A stretch of 64,000 bases of DNA. Origin: Theristus sp. LFF4_11 (lineage: Eukaryota; Nematoda; Chromadorea; Monhysterida; Xyalidae). Where the stretch lies: positions 34,282 to 98,281 of the forward strand of contig JASANC010004297.1 in assembly GCA_030248135.1 (NCBI GenBank). The letters run 5' to 3'. Both the position numbers and the translations under genes were made by a program. The notes under the pieces are model-generated. The model was not told the origin of the DNA, did not search any database, and saw nothing but the letters and a program-made list of their open reading frames with translations. Every line of letters starts with the position of its first letter. The first letter of the stretch is position 1. Shown one piece after another: positions 25,557 through 37,702 of the stretch.

Positions 25557-25740
25557 GGTGTTTTGTTTGGGGTCTTTATGATTTCCCCAACTGTATTTTT
25601 CGGACGATATTATTCAGCTTGTCAAAAACCTTTTTTTTGCCACAGCAGAGCTATCGAGGCACGCGCCACCGAATCGCGGCTGCGAAATTGTCTCGGTCCT
25701 GTTTAAGACGTTCGTGATTGCATGTCTGAAAAACATGTAT

Positions 25741-25768
25741 AAAATCAATCAATCAATCAATCAATCCA
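25741..25768. repeat. AATC tetranucleotide repeat
   Basis: About six tandem AATC units upstream of the elongase start codon. Confidence 0.9.
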
Positions 25769-26315
25769 ACAGCGGCGCAAATATCGATTGAATCGGAATG
25801 CGGAAATGTTTAGTTTAGCCAAGTTTTGCGACATGTATAAACTTTATTCCAAAAGTTGCTCTTCAAGTCAAGCTTAAAAACAATTGGTGAAACGGTCGAA
25901 AAGGTCGATTTTGGTTAGGGAGGGGTCAGGTCAGCCGTAACCCTAAGCCAAGCCTTTTTAGAAGTGCGGTGGGTGAGTGAGCAAATAGGTGCACGTGGTG
26001 ACCACACGAATTGTTGAACATAGACCAAATTAAAAAAAAATATCTGATAAAAAAGATGCCGATTAAAAAAATTCAAATAATTTTCCTCTGCTCTGAAAAC
26101 CTCATTTTTGGTGCAATTTTTGGCAGTAGCGAAAATGGGACCTCGGGTGAGGGGGGGGGGGGGCTGTTTGCCTACTTTGTTTGGTTGCGGTTTCGTGTTT
26201 GTGTGGAACATCGTTCAGAATTAACATGGTGTAACTGCGAAAAAGTCACCCAATCACATTTACCCTGATGCGTGATTTTCACGTGCACACACGCGCGTCG
26301 TCACCGCTGTCCGTC

Positions 26316-26540
26316 GTAATGCATCATTATTAAAACAGCTGCATCTGCAGTTCCGGTGCTCCTCCTCCATAACACAGGAAAGAAAAAAATGCAAAAACTA
26401 AATTGATCATTTTCACCTTATCAAAAAGGCTTGGCTTAGGATTAGGATTAGGTTTAGGATTAGGAACCTACAACGACTCATCACAAGCAACCTCAGATCA
26501 AAAATCAAAAAAATCACTTTTAAGAATGTATACAAATCAC
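26316..26540 (+). repeat. Family B repeat
   Basis: Third full copy. It contains GGCTTAGGATTAGGATTAGG followed by TTTAGGATTAGG, the clearest telomere-like core in the window. Confidence 0.85.
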
Positions 26541-28387
26541 CGCTGTCTGACCTTGACAGGGTTGCGCGCTAGTGGATCATGAGCATGAGCATGCCGATGC
26601 CGCGTGCGCGTGCGCTTTAAAAAAGAAGCGCCAGGCCTTGACAGCGCAAACCGAAACACCACAGCGTTTTTAGCAGAATTATTCTGAACGGGTACTCCCA
26701 GAATCCAGATACCTCCACTCCGACAAGCCTGGAAAAGGCTTAAAAAATAGAAGACATGAACAAAAAGGACGTTCATTTTTAAACCTGTTGTTCTTTCCAA
26801 CTGCTGGTTGGTTATGACAGCGTGTGTCAGCTGAGGCCCTCTAATTGCAGCCTGAAAAGTTGCGGCCCATTCGATTCCGGCGAAGTTTCTTTAGCACGAT
26901 AGCAAACCACTATTGTGGTGACTTGAGGAAAATTCGCCCGCCGGGCAGCACTGTGCAAGCCGCAACTCTTCGGACCGGTATCCTGCGGGCCGCTTATAGT
27001 CCAGCAACCGACTTTTTTGGCGATTATGACAATTAGAGGCGGAGAAGGTCTTGATTCGGTTTGAATTTAAAGTTTCTTGAGTTTTGACAACTTGTCAGTC
27101 ACTCACCGGAGAAACGAAAAAACGAAATGTAAAAATTGTCGTAAAATATTATTGATAAAAAAGTTTCATGCATAAAGGACAAAACCATCTATCAGAAATT
27201 GAACGTGTGTGCATTGAAAATTACAGAACAGGCTCTTGAATACATTTTTTGTGTGGTTTCATTGGCTTTCATTTGCTCGGGAATAAAAAACAACGCGTTT
27301 TTTTATCAGCACTGGGCTTGACGAACATAATGAACATTTGACGTGCTCCATCCGCGTCGAGAGAGACCCAACAAACCGTGTGAGGGTGGTGTTATGGTTG
27401 TGGTGACTGATGGCATTCTATTTATTTAAAATGGAATTCGAATTTGAGTCCTGTTTTGAATTGGACGGCGTAATTATGATCTAAACCTGACCTGCCATGC
27501 CATGACAACGCCAACCTGCCAACAAGCAGAATTGGAATGTTGTTGTTTTTTGCAGTTTACACTGTCACCTTGTTTATCAAAAAGCCTAAAAAACGCCGAA
27601 CAAACAGAAAACTGCCAATGCAGTTCAAAAACCGTGAGAATGAAAAGTTTTTTGGTCATATATCAAACAATAACAATAATGGAAATTCTTTCACAGTTTA
27701 TTTGAGATAACTTGCCCAGTATTTTCGTTCAGTTTTGAAAAAGAAAAAAACACTTTCAAAACTAGCATAAACACTGAACGGAAATATGCTTAAAAATGTT
27801 GCATGTTCGCAAAAAAAGATTAAGCTAAAACAAAAACAAGCAAAAAATAAATGACATTTTGCTAGAAATTTCAGAACTAAAAGGCGCCCGAAAGGCAGCA
27901 AAAATTTTTATAGCTGGGCGTTGACAAAATGCAATATATCGATTTATCTGTCTGTTCAGAGTGTTTTCGAACATTCTGGATGAATACATGGGGTTTCAAC
28001 AGCACGAAAAGACTCAGTGAAGCATTACATGCAGCTCTTGCGTAGAGGTTCATGCTTTTGCTGTCTCCAGGCTCAGTGCATATAACGTCGGTTGTGCTGG
28101 TGGGTTCTGCTCTGCTGTTAGTTCTCCTGGCCCTATATTCACACATTTTATGTTTTGACGGACATGTTTTCGTTTCAGGAGAGACAGTTCCATCTGTGCT
28201 TCATGCCTGAAATAAGCCGAAAATCCTGTCAGAGAAAGTCTATGATTCGTTAAAATTCCAACACAACTCAAAAGGCGAAGCAACTCACGAGAAAACACGC
28301 CGTAAAAATTGCCAGTTCAGTGATGACGTGAATCTACAATGTTTTTCAAATAGTTTTTTTTATTTTAGTTTATTTGTAAAACTAAAA
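26541..28387. other. Intergenic, nothing recognised
   Basis: AT-rich sequence with no supported exon or known repeat. It should contain the promoter of the gene starting near 28388. Confidence 0.3.
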
Positions 28388-29706
28388 ATGATTCGTTCGG
28401 TCGTGTCTGGCATGGTGCAAAACGCGCTACGCCCCACAGCCAGCGATGTTGGCCAGCGACTGAGGGACGAATTTTGCTCACTTGCACCGGCTGGCCCCGG
28501 TAAAACGGATTAATTGATTATTTTAAATAAAACGAAACGTTTCACTTTTAAAACCTTTTTGACTTCCGCACTCGTGAACCTAAGCACCTTAAACCGTTCA
28601 CACAATCATTGACCCCTCCATCAAATCACCGGCGTTTGGTTGGTTTACCTTCACAAATACAATCAACTGAAATCCATCATTTTGTCAGACCGAATCGAGG
28701 ATCATTTTCGATCGCTTGAGCTCGTCATCATAAACAAAACTAGTCACCCGTTGGAGTTCGGCAATCGATTTTACTTTGACACCGGGAAATTCTTCAGCTT
28801 GCCGCCTGATGTGATCAAACAACGCGGTATCGGCAGGTACATTCTTGCATTTTTCAAAATCAGATTTTTTTCAGTTTCAAAAATAAAAACACAGAGAATC
28901 AAAGCCAATAAAAAGCAGGATACTCTGTGTGCTTTTTGAAACTTTGTGGCACTTTCCGTTTACAGATGTATCGTGTGCAATATTGAAGGCACTGTGCTGA
29001 ACGGTGTTACAGGGGCATTGCAATTTAAGATTCTGGTCGGTCTTGGTCAGAAATTTATTTTTGTTCGTTTTTTTGCGTTGTATATCTTGGTAAACAGCTT
29101 CATTAAAGGCCCATTCATGCAAGACGTTTATATATCCGGCACGGTTATATGACGTGACGTGACGTGACGTGCCGTAAAAATTTGTGTGCATGAATTGGCC
29201 TTAAAAAGTCTGGCGTTTAGTAACGTTAACATAAATTAACCTCACGTTTTAGGGTACGACGCAATATCTTCACATTGGTTTCTGCAATCCAGCGATTGGT
29301 GGTTATAAATTTTTTATCGGACTTAGCACCGGTACGAATTGCAACTAGTTTGTTTCGCTTTTTTCACCGTTTGCAAGCAAATTTGAGTTGTACACTGGTT
29401 GTTCTGTTATGACGTTCGAAATAAGTACCAGCAGACGTAAACGCGGAAAAGTCGCTTTTATGCGCAGCAAACTGACAACCTAATTGGCTGGTTCAAATCA
29501 ATTAAAAAAGCCTCCGTGCCAGACTGAAATTTTTCGCAAGTATTCTAGCAAAATCGCCGAAATACGGCTACGATGAGGCGGTGGAGGCGACGGTGCCCCT
29601 CATCTCGCAGCACTACCCATTCACGCTGACTGCGAAACTGTCGGATGAAGTTGAACTGGTACAGAAACGCATGGAGTTCACCATTGAACAGAATGCCACC
29701 ATATGA
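28388..29706 (+). CDS. Small protein, possibly actinoporin-like
   Basis: Five exons (28388-28499, 28689-28836, 28966-29035, 29253-29331, 29549-29706) join in phase to give 188 codons. No signal peptide is evident. The first exon could form an amphipathic helix. The rest has the alternating hydrophobic pattern of a beta-sandwich, with an early Asn-rich strand, a Phe-Asp-Thr-Gly segment, a Gly-rich turn and a Phe-Cys-Asn-Pro segment. Length, N-terminal helix and strand order resemble the actinoporin-like fold (membrane-binding and pore-forming proteins, also found as non-toxic relatives in many animals). The resemblance is by eye only. It could equally be an unrelated beta-rich cytosolic protein. 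The gene structure is firmer than the function. Confidence 0.5.
29150..29172. repeat. GACGT tandem repeat
   Basis: Four GACGT units in a row inside the third intron of the small gene. Confidence 0.9.
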
Positions 29707-30406
29707 TTTCGGCGCAATTTTTGTTGACTAACAAAAATTGCCAAGGATTTATCGCTTTATTATTGATTGCTACGAGTGTTCAGTCGAAAAAAAACTTGTG
29801 CGACGGTGGTGTGGTGGAACGTGGACGACATTAAGCCATATGCGGTGCACATTTCTGCAAAAGTGGGCGCACCGAATGTTGCAAAAGTGGGCGCACAAGC
29901 CCAGTGTTGCACCACACCGTTGCAACAGCGCTCTGCATGGGTATGGTCCAGTCGGTTCCGTTTTATAACAGACTGTCTGACCCCTGCCAAATAATCGCTA
30001 GTTTTATGAAATTCCATAAGTATCAACACCATCACCACAATGCATTTGTGGAATTATTTTTTTCAAATCGAAATAAATATTTTTTATTGGCACGTCGCAA
30101 TAAATATTGGTGCTGCCTGTATTAAGGTTTTTCATATTTTTGTGAACTATTTTTTACATGAAATATGAACCACGCAATTTCAAAAACATTTTTTTCGTGT
30201 TTGTAAAATATTTGGCATGGTAATTTAATTTACCCATCATACATGGCAAAGATCGTTTAGCGTGTAGTGCGAAAAAATCTTGCGTTTTCTTGCGTCGTGT
30301 GTCGCCAGAGCTGGTTGGGGTCTGTGCAAACTGGCGTTCTGCAGCGCCGTGACCATTTGTAACGCTAGATTTTTTCATCAAACAATAAACTGTCAACTTT
30401 TGTATT

Positions 30407-33400
30407 TTATACCAAATCACAAAAAGTCGTTTGGCTGCAATTATCAGATTGACTTGACGTTTCTGCATGTATTTTCTCAGCCAGCTCAGTTTGCAATTGT
30501 GCTAGGCGTGTTTCGTATCGTTCCCGTACCGTTTCCAGCTGAAATAAAATTTTGCAACATGAAATCAGAATAGAACGTACACTATGGCTGAACAAATAAT
30601 GTATAGTCCTGGAGTTCTTCAAGGCAAGATCAGTCAAAACCTAGGAGTTGTCTTTTTCAAGAATGCCAAGATAATGCAATCGTGCGTGCAACGGAGAAAG
30701 AATGAACAGAATAACCCGGAGAATCAATTAGTTTGAAACACGCATCAAATATGGCACACAGTTGGGTATCTGAACGTCAGTTTTTTCTTTCCGTAAAATT
30801 TTGCATCCTGAAAAAAGCTGCCATGTTTCTCGGCCCTTCCGCATAAAACTCATATTTTACATTTGACTTTTTATGTACTAAAAAACACGTACATAGCTGC
30901 CTTTACTCCATGTATTGTGGATTTATTCAAACGTGTCCGGACTAAAATGACGTCATATGCTTTAAAAAAAACCCGTTTGCCAAAGTACAGGCACTAAAAT
31001 GTCAGTTTGGTGTGACTGATTCGACATTCACGGAAAGAAATCGGCTAGACGGAAAGTCCGGTTTGCTGTGAACGGCAAGCGCATGTTTGGCAGCACGTGA
31101 CGTCATTTCAGTGGGACACGTTCGAAAAAATAGGTCATACACACAGTTTATACACCGTCGAATCACCATCCATCAACCATTTCAACAACCACACATAACA
31201 AAAGTAGGGCAGGGATAATGAAAGATTAAAGACAAGCTAAAAGCCGAATGCTCAGAGACTACAGAAAAGTTTAGTCCGAAGACTTGGGCGTTGTGCACTT
31301 GGTTATCACACAGTGATGTTGCGCAGTCACGGACGGATTACATGTGTTTGATTGATCGATTGTTTTTATTCGACACATTGTGAGTGTCAGGCATACGCAC
31401 AAGGAAATCCAGTTTCCAGACCAGCAAATCTGAGCACACAGTCAATGAGCGTCTGAGCGTGTGTAATGTGTGCCTGTGTGTTTGCTTGTGACTGCTGTGC
31501 AACATTGCTGTGATACATACATTAACAGTGTACATATCAATCAAAAAGTCTCACAAAAACCTATATGTCATGTATGAATAAGGTGCTACAGCATCACGTC
31601 CGTGACGTCATTGAACAAGGACGCTGCAGCATGACTGGCGGTGGTCGTGCGAACCGTGGTGGCAGCATTGGTAACATTGGTCGTCAACGCTGTCAACGTC
31701 GTCACCGGTGCTTCGTCGAAACTACTACCGGTGCCTTGAAGGTCTTCGTCAATCTCAACGATTACGACCGCTTGAAGAGTGTTAGTATTGTCATTCTTCT
31801 TCTGGCAATCAAATGTCGAATGAAACAACACAGCCCAACAACGCTGTTTCCGGTATCTACCAATTCTCGAAGCTTATTCAAAATTATGTTAAGTAACGTT
31901 CATCAGGTTTTTCGGGTCAAAATCTTTAAAAAACGCTTTAGGATTTTACGGACTTTGGAATATGGCATATAGGTTTTTGAACTTTCGAGGACACGTTAAA
32001 AAGTGATGGACTGAATGTCATAATTATGTATAATGAATGTATCGACAAGAAGAATTGGGACAAATGATAAAATGGTATTATGAACACAGTAAATGCGTAA
32101 GAAAATTCTTTGCCGGAGAGCGCGCGGCAGGGTAGACACTGTGTGCGCTGCGCTGCCGCTTCGACATTCGATTGCGTCCGGTTTTCTCGTTGTTGCCGTC
32201 GCGTCTGCCGGCGCGCACCGGCGCCACGAGCGTGCGCACGGCGTCGCCGAGTTTCAGCTCGGTCGGTTTCAGCTGCATCTCGGGCGCGACCACCCAAACA
32301 GCGGCGATCAACACCAACACAACCAAGGTCAACAGAATTAGGTAGATGCCCCAGCCGTGGCGGTCGATGTCGACGACGACGGCGGAGAGGCCGATGAGCA
32401 GCTGGACGACACAGATCAGAAGGCACAGCGAGAGCGCTGCTGTGCGCCGGTGGCCGGCCATTGCAGTGACTGCGCTTGATGGGAATGCGTTGATTGGCAG
32501 GATAACTGGTTGAGTGGAATTGGATGATTCGCTTTATTAGTAATGGACGATTCGTTGAATGAATAAATTAAGCTTTTCTGTAATTTTCAAAATCCTGATT
32601 GGACAATTGTCAACATAGTCGTCGTTGAAAAACCAAGTACAGACATGCGCGTTTTTAGAACTGACTGTTTTATCATAGCAAAACAAAAACAAAAGTAAAT
32701 TAGTTTTATCGAAGGCGATGAGATGAAAAAAATACATGTCCGACCAGCTTGTAACAAATGGTTATCGACAAATCCGGTTTACATAATTGGTCAAATTTTA
32801 AGACTGAAGAAAATCGAACTGTCTAAAGAAGATGTGCTGGCATACATAAAAACAACACAGGAGGCGCTCACAAAACATAAAGAAGCAAGGAGTTTGGATC
32901 AAAAAATAAAAAGCAAAACTGAAAAAATAATTCTTATTGAAGCATTGAAAATTTAATCACAATTTGCTCATTCTTTATCCAACTCAATAATGGCAGCTTT
33001 CCTTTTTCATGGGTTATTGTGAAGGGTAAACAAAACATAGAAACGTACAAGTTTCAAAAACCTTTCTCATTCCGAAAAGTCAAAGCTTTCGCTGTAATCA
33101 ACAACGACATAAAAGTGACACAAGATGCAAAACAAAAAGAAAAAATGACAGAAAAAATTTATGAAGTGAACGTTTGGCATGAGTCCGCTGATTGGGTGCA
33201 TCATAGAGTGCAGCCAATCACTGCGTTGTTCAAAATTTATTACACATTTCGCTTTTTTATTGGGCCAAGAACTTTGAGAGCCGTCAGATAAAATTAGATG
33301 CACATGAGAAAACATTGCGGCTTTTGAGAGATGAAATTTAATAAAACCTTTGTCCTTTTCTCGTCACCCGTCTGCCGACGGTCTTGGGGATAGGAAGAAT

Positions 33401-36400
33401 ATGAACACGAGATCAAGATAAGTTTTGTTTGCTTTGTTATAAAAGAAAAAATGGCATGAAACGAATGTTTGTTTGTTTGAAACGCGACAGACAAAAAATC
33501 AACAACATGTTTTGTTTGTGATCGCCAAAAATGTTTACCTCTGTGTTATCTTTTTCTCCAAGACAAGCCATAGTTGATGAAAGGATGATTTACGATTTCA
33601 GCTAAATAACCTGCGATGCGATAATGTTGCACATTGCTTGTTTGTGTGCCAGTTTGTTTTTTGTGTGCAGCGGCAATGTGCATGTTTGTGTTGTGCCAGT
33701 GTGTTTGTTTGTATGTAGTGCCAGTATGTTTATTTGTGCAACATCAGTCTTCACAATGCCAACCACACAGTGTCTAGAGCAACGTCCCTGCTTACCTGCT
33801 GTTGTAGTCTGGCACAGCGCTCGCGGTGTTTGCGTTTCTGTCGTTCATAAGCAGCCATCAGTGTGCTGTTTGCCTGTCTGAGATCGGCGATGAACGAATC
33901 CGTTTGAATTTGCCGCGCGTCCGCGTTTTCCGTCAAGCATTGTACGGCGTCTAACAAGTCGGCCATTTGTGCACGCATTCGCTCAACATCGCTGATTGGC
34001 TGCGTTCACAAGAGGTTTGAATTCAGCAGGCGCTTCTATTATATTGATACGAACAACCAATCTGCTCTTGCCTGTAATCACCGTGAACCACCCAGTAAAA
34101 CACCTGGAGTTTTCATTGGCACTTACGCCACATAGGTGACGTTTTGGATTGAAACATAAAAAAACTGATAGCTACATTTTTAAAAATTTATTAGTTTAAA
34201 AAAGTCGGCACCCGGCACCGAGTACGAGAACCGATGGATCTTGGTCTCGCTTGAGCTAATCCCTTTATCAATGGGCACACATTGAGAAAAGCGTGGTTTC
34301 TAAAAATCTGTCCGCAGGAAATCCTTTTCAACCAGCCAATCAATCAGAAACATGCTGCAACCTTCCAACTCACCTGTGACTCGTTATCCTTGCTTTCGTT
34401 TGGCCTCAAACTCTCCTGATTGCTCATGAGACGTGCCGATTGCAGCTCGGCGATTTTCCCGTCCAGCACCAGCCGTAAACTATCGTTGTCCTTTTCAGCG
34501 AGATACAACGCCGATTTCAGTTCGGCGCGTTCTTCCTTAAAGCATTTTTAAAATTGAGTATCGTCAGTTGAAGTTGAATGTGAAAACAACAGTTCAATAT
34601 TTAGTTGAGCTACCAACGGTGAACGACTTTTGGTAAAATTCAAGAAATTGTTGATTTTTTCATCCAACTGCTTTCCAACAGTTCACAAACCAATCCACAG
34701 TCGTTAAACTGCAATAAAACTAAGCACAATGCATATTGCTGATTGGCTGGTATCCAAATTGCTATATAACGCTATTAAACAGGCCATATCAACATCCCAT
34801 CGAGCAGTTATCAGATTGAAAACCTTGAATTTTACATCATTCAATCAATCAAATAAAGTTCCAACCTTCAAATTTGCCATTTCCTGCAGTATCACAAGAT
34901 GTTCGAGCTGTATCCGCTCGCTGTTTGTGTCGCCGGCCACTGCGTTTCGAGACCACGTTCCAGAAATCGCCTCCCAGTTCACCGGATTCATGGCTGATGC
35001 ACTGATTGGAGACGTTATGCGGTGACAAGAGACGAAGTTTTGAAATTTGTGCGTGAAGTTATTGCGGCTTTTACGGTAGACTTCATACAGGGCGTTTAGT
35101 GAGGTTTTATCATTGGAATTACAACGATTTTCGGGTTTTGATCCCGTAGCGGAAGAGTTTTTGATTTTTCCATCCACGCAATCGTTGTCGTCAGCAGTGG
35201 TTCTGAAATTACGCATTTTGAGTTTTCAGAATGCCAATACTTGCAATATACAGTTTCGCTGATTGGCTGCGTGTTCTTCGGGGTGGCCCTTAATGGTCTT
35301 TGTTGTAATATTGCAAATTGCAGGCTAACTTCCACTTAACGCCGACCAATTTATCGTTACAAAAACCGACAACAAAAAAATAACAAATTTCAATGATGCC
35401 GAAGCGAAACTCACTCAATACCGGAGCTTCGGTCACCGTCGATCCCGGTGGCAACGCCACAATAATCGTTCGTCTGCCAACCAAAGCCAGACTGCAAGTT
35501 GGTATCGCCCGAAAAGTTGTCCTTCAACTTCTCATCCGCCAATTCCGTCTTCAAAGAGTGTTCAGGCAACACGAGCGTCCAAACAAGGTCGCACGTTTCG
35601 AAAATCGACTGTAAGTTTTGAATTGCCGCCAATAGTGCACTGTGGCTGGAGTGCAATTGGGCGTACGCCAACGAGAACATCTCACTGCAGGCACGCGACT
35701 CGTTGAGGCTCTGCTCGCACAGCGCCAGTGAGGCTTTCGTTCCCGCGAGCTGCGCCGACAGACAGTCGAGTGTGCTCTGAAAAAACAAAAAAAGGTCACT
35801 GCATTCTGGGTCCGCCAACTGAGAAAAACAACGCCACTTGGTTGAGCGCATGTATGCAGACCGCATTGAAGTAACGTTGTTTACTAGATAGAGCGCTGAG
35901 TGGATTTAGATACTTTGTTAACCTCTCCGGCCACTGAAATAATGAAAAACGCAAAATGATGAAAGGCAAAAGAATGCCCACACCGGATGGCCTAAATTAA
36001 AACGCAAACCAATCCGTGCACACTCACATCTTTCAGTGGCTGGCCATCGGCAATCTCAATCGCGGCGCTCAGCTGATTTTCGTTCTTTTCAGCTGTTGTC
36101 AACGTCGATCTGACCATTTCCTCAGCAAGCAAACTGCTGCTGACCTGCAGAGTTTTTGACAGTTTTTGTACGAAAATCAAAATTCACTTTACCAGTGACA
36201 CACTTAAAACGTATAGAAAACGTTTTTTTAAGCGTTGTCAAGCACGCTTCTACACATTCTTTTACTGACGCTTTTGATTGCAATCAGTTTTTGTGGCATT
36301 TCATCTACAATACGTACAAGCTGCAATCTACAATAAATGGTAAATGTACAAGCTAACGGCAGCCACAGCCAGCCATGGCCAGCTAACACCAGTGTCTGCT

Positions 36401-37689
36401 TTGTGGGCTGCTGTCGAATATCGCGGGACCTGACTAGGCGCCACAGCAAACAAAACAGTATCCATCCACGGGCGGAATCTGCCTCAGCCCAAAAGAAAAA
36501 GAACGGACTTTTTCAAAGCACCCGTGAAGATTTCCGCTCACCCCAAGTGCGCAGATCTCGCTGCCGTGCACCGGTGCCCCGAGTGTTTTCGTCTCTCTCG
36601 CCACCCTGAGCCGAACACGATTCGCCACTTTTGTTATGATCCGCCTGGCAAGGGGGCCATGAAGTTTGCCCATTTCAATGGAGTTGTCCCAATTTTGGGC
36701 CATTATTATTGACCCATTACGTAGTGGTGGAGACAGTGGTGCAGAATGAATGTGGTCACTTTCGTTTTTCAGTGGATAGTTGGTGACATCGCCTGCTATT
36801 ACTGGCTGATAAATCGCATGTATTTGGCTGTTGTTTTGCTTGTTTTGGTCGTCACTGTTGGTAAGAATGCAAGACCAGTTGCTGCAGCACTGATGATCGG
36901 TTGATTTCAAACAGCGGCTGTTTGGTAATTGGCGGCGGTCGCTTTGGACGTCGCGCAACTGAAAAAACATTGAAGGTCAATTAGGATGTTTCATTATTTT
37001 TCTAAGTTTTGTTTGGTCAAGTTTACATGAGTATATGCATGGATCTGTTTGAAAACCTCGTGAGAGAAGCAAAGAATAAGTCATGAAAAACCTATTGTGG
37101 ATTTATTCAAACGTGTCCGGACTAAAATGACGTCATATGCTTTTTTAAAAACGCCCGTTTGTCAAAGTACAGTCACTAAAATTTCAGTTTGGTGTGACTG
37201 ATTCGACATTCACCATTTGTTTACGGGAAGCAGTCGGCTAAACCGAAAGTCTAGTTTGCTATGAACGACAGGCGTGCGCAAGTTCTGCTGCACATGACGT
37301 CATTTCAGTGGGACACGTTTAAAAAAATAGGTCATAGTTTAAGTAACGAAAAATTATTTTTAGCACCTTTTTCTTTAGTCGGTCCCTTTCTTCACGCAAT
37401 AGGCGTGCTGAAGTTTTAACCTTAGTTACTGTTGTTTCAAGCTGTTGAACTTTCAATTGAAGACGCAAGTTCTCACGTTTCACAACCAACAATTCCGCCT
37501 GAAAGTGAACATGTTTAGAAACGTTTATGGTTAATCAACTGCGTAATAAAAAATCCGGATTGAATTTTTACACTCTGTTCTACTTCTAACCTCGAACTCC
37601 TCTGCTTGCTTCGGGTTTATGATGTCGAAATCTCTATCCCCCTTCAAAGGTCGATCGACAAAATTCGTGCTCTTTTCAACGGTCATCAT
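30407..37689 (-). CDS. Coiled-coil protein, possibly TACC-like
   Basis: Nine exons: 37702-37591 (Met at 37689), 37498-37367, 36958-36542, 36144-36028, 35776-35415, 35001-34866, 34535-34374, 33999-33796, 30538-30407. All phases agree, giving 586 aa from that Met. Upstream exons may exist, since the first exon begins with an acceptor. Exon 2 and the last four exons are strong coiled coils (for example KRENLRLQLKVQQLE, and ADLRQANSTLMAAYERQKR in exon 8). The end (RYETRLAQLQTELAEKI) resembles the C-terminal coiled coil of TACC proteins, which act at centrosomes with XMAP215. Exon 3 is long and low in coil character and is the least certain. The last intron is 3.3 kb and contains another ORF. Other long coiled-coil families cannot be excluded. 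Confidence 0.6.
30911..31140 (+). repeat. Family A repeat
   Basis: Second copy of the 11414-11666 repeat, from GTGGATTTATTCAAACGTGTCC to GGGACACGTTCGAAAAAATAG. It lacks the CACCATTTGTTTACGGGAAG segment present in the other two. It lies in the last intron of the coiled-coil gene. Confidence 0.85.
32078..32461 (-). CDS. Small two-helix membrane protein ORF, nested in an intron
   Basis: A 127-codon frame lying wholly within the last intron of the coiled-coil gene, on the same strand. It starts MAGHRRTAAL and has two hydrophobic segments (about residues 8-30 and 38-60), with a polar turn containing DIDRHGWG. A basic C-terminal region follows. The GC content is much higher than in the surrounding intron, which supports real coding. 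The C-terminal third may be spliced differently. A second open stretch at 31831-31586 (Thr/Ala-rich) could be a later exon. Family not recognised. Confidence 0.5.
   Translation of the reverse strand: MAGHRRTAALSLCLLICVVQLLIGLSAVVVDIDRHGWGIYLILLTLVVLVLIAAVWVVAPEMQLKPTELKLGDAVRTLVAPVRAGRRDGNNEKTGRNRMSKRQRSAHSVYPAARSPAKNFLTHLLCS
37092..37337 (+). repeat. Family A repeat
   Basis: Third copy, full length, from ATTGTGGATTTATTC to GGGACACGTTTAAAAAAATAGG. It lies in the intron between exons 2 and 3 of the coiled-coil gene. Confidence 0.85.
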
Positions 37690-37702
37690 GTTTTTGATAA
37701 TC

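Noticed and set aside
25741..25768. CRISPR-like or other structured array
   Set aside because: It is a simple AATC microsatellite; no repeat-spacer pattern exists anywhere in the window.
32723..33291. Lys-rich plus-strand ORFs
   Set aside because: Composition follows the A-rich DNA, with no conserved motif or splice context.
36434..36609. Plus-strand gene opposite coiled-coil exon 3
   Set aside because: The plus frames lack splice-site support, while the minus exon fits in phase with both neighbours.
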